Source of the DNA: Alphaproteobacteria bacterium
GTDB lineage: Bacteria; Pseudomonadota; Alphaproteobacteria; GCA-2746255
Assembly: GCA_021776275.1 (NCBI GenBank)
Contig: JAJFGH010000098.1
Coordinates: 1 to 34,686, forward strand
DNA length: 34,686 nt
Direction: 5' to 3'
Shown: in pieces, positions 28,085 through 34,686 of the stretch
How the letters are laid out: each line of letters starts with the position of its first letter
Position numbering within the stretch: position 1 is the first letter of the stretch
The notes under the pieces: generated by a model
Seen by the model: the letters and a program-made list of their open reading frames with translations, nothing else
Told to the model about the DNA's origin: nothing
Database searches by the model: none
Position numbers and translations under genes: made by a program

Positions 28085-29809
28085 ATGACCCGCAAATTTG
28101 ACGAAAAGCAGAATTTGCCGAGCCGCTACGTTTCCGTTGGTCCGGAAAGCGCGCCGCACCGGTCGTATTACTACGCGATGGGGATGACGGAGGAGGAAAT
28201 CCATCAGCCTTTCGTTGGCGTGGCGACGTGCTGGAACGAGGCGGCACCCTGCAACATTACGCTGAGCCGTCAGGCCCAATCCGTGAAGAAAGGCGTGAAG
28301 GCGGCCCATGGCACGCCGCGGGAATTTACGACGATTACGGTAACCGACGGCATCGCGATGGGGCATGAGGGGATGAAATCCTCGCTCGTCAGCCGCGAAG
28401 TGATCGCCGATTCGGTCGAATTGACCATGCGCGGCCATTGTTACGATGCGTTTGTCGGCATCGCCGGCTGCGACAAATCCTTGCCCGGCATCATGATGGC
28501 CATGCTGCGCCTGAACGTGCCCGCTATTTTCATGTATGGCGGCACGATTCTGCCGGGCCATTTCAAAGGCAAGGAAGTCACCGTGCAGGACGTGTTCGAA
28601 GCCGTCGGCGCCGTCAGCGCCGGCACGATGACCGGGGACGAGCTGCACGAATTGGAATGCGTCGCCTGTCCTTCCGCGGGCTCCTGTGGTGGCCAGTTCA
28701 CGGCCAACACCATGGCGTGCGTCTCCGAAGCCATTGGGCTGGCGCTGCCCGGTTCGGCCGGTGCGCCGGCGCCTTATGAATCCCGCGATGCCTATGCCGA
28801 AAAAAGCGGCGAGGCCGTCATGGATCTGTTGAAAAGCAATCTGCGTCCGCGCGACATCGTTACCCGAAAGGCGCTTGAGAATGCGGCGATGGTGGTGGCG
28901 GCGACCGGCGGTTCGACGAATGCCGGATTGCATTTGCCGGCGATGGCCAGCGAGGCCGGGATTGAATTTGATCTGCACGACGTTGCCGCCATTTTCCGCA
29001 ACACGCCTTACATCGCCGATCTGAAACCTGCCGGGCGTTACGTGGCGAAAGACCTCTATGAGGTGGGCGGCGTGCCGATCGTGATGAAGGCGTTGCTGGA
29101 AGGCGGCTATCTGCATGGCGATTGCATAACGGTGAGCGGCAAGACGATTGCCGAAAATCTGCAAGACGTTGTCTTTCCGACGGATCAAGACATCGTGCGG
29201 CCAACGTCGGACCCGCTTTTGCCGACGGGAGGTGTCGTCGGGCTGAGAGGAAACCTTGCGCCCCAGGGCGCCATCGTCAAAGTCGCCGGAATCGAAAACC
29301 CAAAATTTCGCGGACCGGCGATCTGTTTCGATCGCGAGGAAGACGCGTTCGAGGCCGTCGAAAAACAGCAATACAAGGAAGGCGACGTTTTCGTCATTCG
29401 TTACGAAGGGCCGCGCGGCGGTCCCGGCATGCGCGAGATGCTGGCGACAACCGCCGCCATTTACGGCGAAGGCATGGGCGACAAGGTGGCCCTCATCACG
29501 GATGGCCGTTTCTCCGGCGCGACGCGCGGTGTCTGTATTGGCCATGTTGGGCCGGAAGCGGCGGTCGGTGGTCCGATCGCGTTGTTGAAGGATGGCGACA
29601 TCATCGCCATCGATGCCGACAAAGGCACGATTGAGGTCGAGCTAAGCGACGAAGAACTCGCCAAGCGCGCAAAAGCCTGGAAGCCGCGGGAAAGCGACTT
29701 TGGCTCGGGCGCGCTTTGGCGCTATGCGAAAAATGTCGGCGATGCGGAGAAGGGGGCACTTACCCATCCCGGCGCCAAGGCGGAAAAACGCGCTTACGCC
29801 GATATCTGA
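28085..29809 (+). CDS. ilvD: Dihydroxy-acid dehydratase
   Basis: VGVATCWNEAAPCNITLSRQA, GCDKSLPGIMMAMLRLNVPAIFMYGG, CPSAGSCGGQFTANTMACVSEAIGLALPGSA and FSGATRGVCIGHVGPEA. Confidence 0.96.
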   Translation: MTRKFDEKQNLPSRYVSVGPESAPHRSYYYAMGMTEEEIHQPFVGVATCWNEAAPCNITLSRQAQSVKKGVKAAHGTPREFTTITVTDGIAMGHEGMKSSLVSREVIADSVELTMRGHCYDAFVGIAGCDKSLPGIMMAMLRLNVPAIFMYGGTILPGHFKGKEVTVQDVFEAVGAVSAGTMTGDELHELECVACPSAGSCGGQFTANTMACVSEAIGLALPGSAGAPAPYESRDAYAEKSGEAVMDLLKSNLRPRDIVTRKALENAAMVVAATGGSTNAGLHLPAMASEAGIEFDLHDVAAIFRNTPYIADLKPAGRYVAKDLYEVGGVPIVMKALLEGGYLHGDCITVSGKTIAENLQDVVFPTDQDIVRPTSDPLLPTGGVVGLRGNLAPQGAIVKVAGIENPKFRGPAICFDREEDAFEAVEKQQYKEGDVFVIRYEGPRGGPGMREMLATTAAIYGEGMGDKVALITDGRFSGATRGVCIGHVGPEAAVGGPIALLKDGDIIAIDADKGTIEVELSDEELAKRAKAWKPRESDFGSGALWRYAKNVGDAEKGALTHPGAKAEKRAYADI

Positions 29810-30564
29810 CACCAGATCGGCGTGTGGTCCGACGGCTTTTCCTTGGCACGGGGGCTCTTGTCGATCTCGCATGTTTCCAGCCGGTCGGCGGCCTGGGGCG
29901 AAAGCAGCAAATGGTCGATGCGAAGGCCGAGGTCGCGCTGCCAGGCGCCGCCCTGGTAATCCCAAAAGGTAAAGGCGTGGGCGGCCGGGTGCAGGCTTCG
30001 AAACGCATCCGTCAGGCCAAGATGGATCAGCGCCCGGAATTTTTCCCGGGTAGGCAGCGTGTAAAGCGCATCTTCCGTCCAGCCTTTCGGGTCGTGCACG
30101 TCCATGGCCGTCGGGATGACGTTGAAATCGCCCGCCAGCACGAAGGGCTCTTCCGTTTTTAGAAGGGCCTCGGTGTGGCGCGTCAGCCGGTCCAGCCAGC
30201 GCAGCTTGTAATCGAATTTCTCCGTCGTGACCGGGTTGCCGTTCGGAAGGTAGACCGAGGCCACGCGCACGCCTTCGATCCGGGCCTCCACATAGCGCGC
30301 CTGTTCGTCCGCTTTTTCGCCGGGCAAACGCCGTTCCAGCACCTCGATGGGGGCCTTCGCCAAAATGGCGACACCGTTATAGGCCTTCTGACCGACGACG
30401 GCGGATTTGTAGCCCGCCGCTTCGATTTCAAGGGCGGGAAAATTTTCTTCGACAGTTTTGGTTTCCTGCAGGCAAAGCACGTCCGGCGCGGCCGTATCCA
30501 GCCACGCCAGCACGTGGGGCAGCCGGGTCTTGATGGAATTGACGTTCCAGGAGGCGATCTTCAC
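29794..30564 (-). CDS. xthA: Exodeoxyribonuclease III
   Basis: MKIASWNVNSIKTRLPHVLAWL, DVLCLQETK, LAGDFNVIPTAMDVHDPKGW and IDHLLLSPQAADRL. Confidence 0.95.
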   Translation of the reverse strand: MKIASWNVNSIKTRLPHVLAWLDTAAPDVLCLQETKTVEENFPALEIEAAGYKSAVVGQKAYNGVAILAKAPIEVLERRLPGEKADEQARYVEARIEGVRVASVYLPNGNPVTTEKFDYKLRWLDRLTRHTEALLKTEEPFVLAGDFNVIPTAMDVHDPKGWTEDALYTLPTREKFRALIHLGLTDAFRSLHPAAHAFTFWDYQGGAWQRDLGLRIDHLLLSPQAADRLETCEIDKSPRAKEKPSDHTPIWCQISA

Positions 30565-30580
30565 GGATGGGGCGATCCGT

Positions 30581-30919
30581 CTAGCCGACGGAAAAGGAAT
30601 TGCCGCAGCCGCAGGACGCCGTCGCGTTCGGATTGCGGATGGCGAAGGCGGACCCGATCAGGTCTTCGACGAAATCGACTTCGGCGCCGGCCAGATATTC
30701 GCGGCTGATTTCGTCGATCACGACTTTGGCGCCGTTTTTCTCAAAAATCAGATCGTCGGCGTTCGTCGCATTGTCGAAGGTGAAATTGTACTGAAAGCCC
30801 GAGCAGCCACCGCCGGTGACGGCGATGCGCAGCATATGGCCGGGCTCTGCCTCGGCGGCGAGCAGTTCGGCAATGCGCTTGGCGGCGCTTTGCGAAATGG
30901 TGAGTTGTGTGGCTTCCAT
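30581..30919 (-). CDS. erpA: Iron-sulfur cluster insertion protein (ErpA/A-type carrier)
   Basis: GGGCSGFQYNFTFD and SCGCGNSF cysteine motifs. Start taken at MEATQL. Confidence 0.92.
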   Translation of the reverse strand: MEATQLTISQSAAKRIAELLAAEAEPGHMLRIAVTGGGCSGFQYNFTFDNATNADDLIFEKNGAKVVIDEISREYLAGAEVDFVEDLIGSAFAIRNPNATASCGCGNSFSVG

Positions 30920-31086
30920 GGCACCCATTCTAGGCCAAATTTCAGGCCCGCAAAACAGGCCCGCTTGTTAGGTGGGGACTGGATCGATTTTATCAATGTT
31001 TTCTAGGTGCTTTCAGGCCGGGCCGGGTACGGGACGGGTGAAGGGAAGCGTTGCGCACGCCCAAAGCTTCCGAGTAGTGTCCGGCC

Positions 31087-32265
31087 ATGGAACCCCTTGC
31101 ACCTTACGCCTGCAGGCCGGAAGAAAGCCGCGGCCGCCGCCATCCGGAAGCGGAAAGCACGATGCGGACGGTTTTTCAGCGCGACCGCGACCGCATCATC
31201 CACGCATCGGCGTTTCGGCGTCTCAAATACAAGACCCAGGTCTTCGTCTATCACGAAGGCGACAATTACCGGACGCGGCTCACCCACAGCCTCGAAGTGG
31301 CGCAGATTGCGCGTGCCATCGCGCGCGCCCTGGCGCTTAACGAGGATTTGGCGGAGGGGCTGGCGCTGGCCCACGATCTTGGCCACCCGCCTTTCGGCCA
31401 TGCCGGCGAGGCCGGGCTCGATGCGGCGATGGCGGCCTATGGCGGCTTTGACCACAACGCCCATACGCTGCGCGTTCTTACCGATCTGGAGCGGCGCTAC
31501 GCAGAATTCGACGGCCTCAACCTCACCTGGGAAACCCTGGAGGGGATCGTGAAGCACAATGGCCCCCTTGCCGGGCCGAAGGCAAAACCCGGCAAGGACG
31601 TGCCGGACGGCATTCTTGCTTACGTGGCGGTGCATGACCTGGAATTGGCGAGCTTTGCCGGTGCCGAGGCGCAAATCGCCGCCCTTTCGGACGACATCGC
31701 CTATCACAGCCACGATCTCGACGATGGCCTGCGCGCCGGGCTTTTCACGGTGGACGAGGTGGCGGACGTGCCGCTGGTCGGCCCGGTCCTGGCCGAAGTG
31801 CGGGAGCGCTACCCGGAAATCGAGATCCAGCGTCTGGTCCCGGAGACCATTCGGCGGTTGATCGACCGCATGGTGCTGGATTTGATTGGCGAGACGAAAC
31901 GCCGGCTGGGTCAGGCCAACCCGAAAAGCGCCCAGGCCATCCGCGACCTGGACGCTCCCATTGTCGCCTTTTCCGAGAAAATGGAGAAGGACAATCAGGA
32001 TTTGAAGGCCTTTCTCATGCGGCGCATGTACCGCCATTACAAGGTCAACCGCATGGCCAGCAAGGCGCGCCGGATCGTGAAGGAACTGTTCGACCTTCTC
32101 CTTGCCGAGCCGGGTTGCCTGCCGTCGGAATGGCAGGCAGACATGGAAGGCCTGGATCCACCGGGGCAGGCGCAGCTCGTTCTCGATTACATTGCCGGCA
32201 TGACGGACCGCTTCGCGTTGGAGGAACATCGTCGGCTCTTTGATGCATACAAGAAAATAGAATGA
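31087..32265 (+). CDS. dgt: Deoxyguanosinetriphosphate triphosphohydrolase-like protein (HD domain)
   Basis: [57 protein letters not shown] and [16 protein letters not shown]. Confidence 0.95.
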   Translation: MEPLAPYACRPEESRGRRHPEAESTMRTVFQRDRDRIIHASAFRRLKYKTQVFVYHEGDNYRTRLTHSLEVAQIARAIARALALNEDLAEGLALAHDLGHPPFGHAGEAGLDAAMAAYGGFDHNAHTLRVLTDLERRYAEFDGLNLTWETLEGIVKHNGPLAGPKAKPGKDVPDGILAYVAVHDLELASFAGAEAQIAALSDDIAYHSHDLDDGLRAGLFTVDEVADVPLVGPVLAEVRERYPEIEIQRLVPETIRRLIDRMVLDLIGETKRRLGQANPKSAQAIRDLDAPIVAFSEKMEKDNQDLKAFLMRRMYRHYKVNRMASKARRIVKELFDLLLAEPGCLPSEWQADMEGLDPPGQAQLVLDYIAGMTDRFALEEHRRLFDAYKKIE

Positions 32266-34019
32266 ACCTTTTCAAATACTTTCAGGCTGAAGTTCTAAGC
32301 GTTATTGAAGAAATGACGGTCGCCGGCACGCTGGCGCCGGAGCTTGTGACGACCAAGATCGTCGCCGAGCCGCCGCGCGAAGCCGCCCATGGCGACGTTT
32401 CGACGAACGCGGCTCTGGTGCTGGCCAAGGCGGCTGGACAAAAGCCCCGGGATCTGGCCGAGCGCATCGCCGCCCAGCTTGCGGAAAATCCGACGGTGGT
32501 GTCGGTCGAGGTGGCCGGCCCCGGCTTTATCAATCTGCGGCTAAGCGACGATTTTTGGTACGAACGCCTTGCCGAAATCCTGACCGAGGGCACGGCCTAT
32601 GGCGATCAGGACCTGGGCCAGGCGGAGACGGTCAATGTCGAATACGTCTCGGCCAATCCGACCGGCCCGATGCATGTCGGCCATGGGCGGGGCGCCGTCA
32701 TTGGCGACGTGCTGGCGTCGCTTCTCGAAAAGGTGGGCTACCGCGTTACCCGCGAGTTCTACATCAACGACGCCGGCGCCCAGGTCGATAAATTGGCCCA
32801 GGCCGCCCATTTCCGCTATTGCGAAGCCCTTGGCATCCGGATCGGGGAGGATGCCTTCGAAGGTTCCTATCCCGGCCATTATTTGAAGCCGGTGGGCAAG
32901 GCCCTGGCCGAAAAATACGGGCGCGAATGGGTCGATGCGGCGCCCGAGACCTGGCTTCCGGTCTTCCGGGATTTTGCCATCGAGGCGATGATGGCGCTTG
33001 TCACCGAGGATTTGAAAGCGCTTGGCGTCGTTTTCGACCGGTTTTCTTCGGAGCGCGCGCTGGTCGGCGCAGGCGGCGTGCAGGACGTTCTGGAGAGCCT
33101 GGAGAGCAAGGGCCTCGTCTATGAGGGGATCTTGGAGCCGCCAAAGGGGATGCTGCCCGAAGATTGGGAGCCCCGGCCGCAAACGCTTTTTCGTTCGACG
33201 GAATTCGGAGACGACGTCGACCGGCCGCTCAAGAAATCCGATGATTCCTGGACCTATTTCGCGACCGACATCGCCTACCACCTCGACAAGTTCCGCCGCG
33301 GCTTTGCCCAGATGATCGACGTGTGGGGCGCGGACCATGGCGGCTATGTCAAACGCATGCAGGCGGCGGTGCAGGCGATTACGGATGGCCGGGGCGATCT
33401 TGACGTGAAGGTCTGTCAATTGGTCAATCTGTTGGAGGGCGGCGCGCAAATAAAGATGTCGAAGCGCGCCGGCACCTTCGTCACGCTTCGCGAGGTCGTG
33501 GACGAGGTCGGCAAGGACGTGGTCCGCTTCATCATGCTGACCCGCAAGAACGACGCGCCGTTGGATTTCGATACCGAAAAAGTGCGCGAACAGACGCGGG
33601 ACAATCCGGTTTTTTATGTGCAATACGCCCATGCGCGCGCGAAATCGGTGCTTCGCCATGCAAAGACGGAATTTCCCGAAATGGATCTTGCGGAGGCGGC
33701 GCTTGCCAAGGCGGCCTTCGTCCGGCTGACATCCCCGGGCGAGCTTGCCATGATCCGCAAGATGGGGGATTGGCCGCGCCAGGTGGAAACGGCGGCGCAT
33801 TTTCACGAGCCGCACCGGCTTGCCTTCTACCTTTACGATCTCGCCGGCGAATTTCACGGGCTTTGGAATCAGGGCAACGAGGACACGGTTTTGCGGTTCT
33901 TGCGCCCCGACGATCTGGAATTGTCGGCGGCCCGGATGGGGCTGGTTTCGGCATTGGCCATCGTTATCGCGTCGGGTCTGGAGGTCTTTGGGGTTGCGCC
34001 GGTCGAGGAGATGCGCTGA
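32262..34019 (+). CDS. argS: Arginyl-tRNA synthetase
   Basis: [24 protein letters not shown] (HIGH region), [15 protein letters not shown] and DALM-like C-terminal domain. Overlaps the dgt stop. Confidence 0.97.
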   Translation: MNLFKYFQAEVLSVIEEMTVAGTLAPELVTTKIVAEPPREAAHGDVSTNAALVLAKAAGQKPRDLAERIAAQLAENPTVVSVEVAGPGFINLRLSDDFWYERLAEILTEGTAYGDQDLGQAETVNVEYVSANPTGPMHVGHGRGAVIGDVLASLLEKVGYRVTREFYINDAGAQVDKLAQAAHFRYCEALGIRIGEDAFEGSYPGHYLKPVGKALAEKYGREWVDAAPETWLPVFRDFAIEAMMALVTEDLKALGVVFDRFSSERALVGAGGVQDVLESLESKGLVYEGILEPPKGMLPEDWEPRPQTLFRSTEFGDDVDRPLKKSDDSWTYFATDIAYHLDKFRRGFAQMIDVWGADHGGYVKRMQAAVQAITDGRGDLDVKVCQLVNLLEGGAQIKMSKRAGTFVTLREVVDEVGKDVVRFIMLTRKNDAPLDFDTEKVREQTRDNPVFYVQYAHARAKSVLRHAKTEFPEMDLAEAALAKAAFVRLTSPGELAMIRKMGDWPRQVETAAHFHEPHRLAFYLYDLAGEFHGLWNQGNEDTVLRFLRPDDLELSAARMGLVSALAIVIASGLEVFGVAPVEEMR

Positions 34020-34686
34020 TGAAGGCGGCCCGGCGTCCGATCGATCGCTCCCAAGCCCAGCGGCCCTTTTTTCTTCGCCGCGGCTTCTTTGGTTTCGTTG
34101 CGGCCCTGGCCGCCTTCGGCGTGTTCGCCGCCATCGTCTGGACCGCTTACGAAGAAGAACAGTTTTCCGGCACCGAAGCCCAGGTGCCGATGGTTCGGGC
34201 CGAAAAGGGCCCGATCAAGCTGCGCCCCAAAACGCCGGGCGGCATGGACGTGCCGTTTCAGGACAAGCTTGTATACGACCAGCTTTCCGAGGCGCCGCCG
34301 ACGGCACAAGTAACCCAATTGCTGCCGCCGCCGGAAGAGCCGGTCGCGCCGCCGAAGGCGCCAGCGGCGGAAAGCCTGGCCGAACAAGCGCCACCGAAAA
34401 CCGAAGTGCTGCGCCTTTTGGAAGAAGCGCCGGTGGCCGCGCCGCATGCAAAGGCTGCGCCGAAGCCTGCTGAAAAAACGGAACCGACCCCAACGCCCAA
34501 AGTCACGGCATCGGCGGCGCCCATCGTGGCGAAGGGGGTGCGCATTCAAATTGCGGCCCTTCGTTCGGAACGGGACGCCCTCGACCAATGGGCCCGGCTT
34601 CAAAAAGCCCATGGCGATCTTTTGGGGGGTCTGACACCCCATGTGCAGCGGGTGGATTTGGGCGCAAAAGGCATTTTCTTTCGCTT
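34019..34686 (+). CDS. SPOR-domain protein, 3' truncated by window edge
   Basis: [43 protein letters not shown] segment, GPIKLRPKTPGGMDVPFQDKLVYDQL, then VRIQIAALRSERDALDQWARLQKAHGDLLGGL. ATG overlaps the argS stop by one base. Confidence 0.88.
   Translation, partial: MKAARRPIDRSQAQRPFFLRRGFFGFVAALAAFGVFAAIVWTAYEEEQFSGTEAQVPMVRAEKGPIKLRPKTPGGMDVPFQDKLVYDQLSEAPPTAQVTQLLPPPEEPVAPPKAPAAESLAEQAPPKTEVLRLLEEAPVAAPHAKAAPKPAEKTEPTPTPKVTASAAPIVAKGVRIQIAALRSERDALDQWARLQKAHGDLLGGLTPHVQRVDLGAKGIFFR

Noticed and set aside
25426-29545. Long minus-strand ORFs 25426-26736 and 27878-29545
   Set aside because: Antisense shadows of valS and ilvD in GC-rich DNA; the translations have no recognisable domains.
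31003-33857. Minus-strand ORFs 31003-32229 and 32541-33857
   Set aside because: Antisense to dgt and argS; His/Arg/Gly-rich shadow translations.

Overview
The window is about 34.7 kb of GC-rich chromosomal DNA, most likely alphaproteobacterial. This is inferred from a PopZ/DUF2497-valS neighbourhood and a dgt-argS-SPOR run. No phage, transposon or CRISPR array was seen. In order: 5'-truncated bioB and bioA; a Tat-type alpha/beta hydrolase; purU; a probable copper-tolerance operon on the minus strand; an acyl-CoA dehydrogenase / APH-type kinase / DUF6285 triad like LvaC-LvaA-LvaB; an MDR oxidoreductase with a histone-H1-like tail; DUF3237; a minus-strand B12-mutase locus; DUF3750 and Sel1 proteins; tRNA-Asn; a frameshifted nrtS-like ORF; tRNA-Cys; a PIMT-like methyltransferase; tolC-like; popZ-like; valS; ilvD; xthA-like; erpA-like; dgt; argS; and a truncated SPOR protein. 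The most interesting part is 12.4-20.1 kb. Its mutase large subunit has Ile directly after the WTMRQ motif, and its small subunit has LQDT where classical mutases have PGT. Both are signatures of 2-hydroxyisobutyryl-CoA mutase (HcmA/HcmB). The locus also has a MeaB-type GTPase, a PaaK-like acyl-CoA ligase, a GntR/FCD regulator and a ThDP lyase/decarboxylase-family enzyme. A shared ATACNGTATGCRATAAT element lies upstream of the regulator and of the ThDP enzyme. Secondary highlights are a CueR-like promoter in front of the copper cluster and a multicopper oxidase that appears to lack the type-1 copper cysteine. All calls come from reading the sequence; no database search was run.
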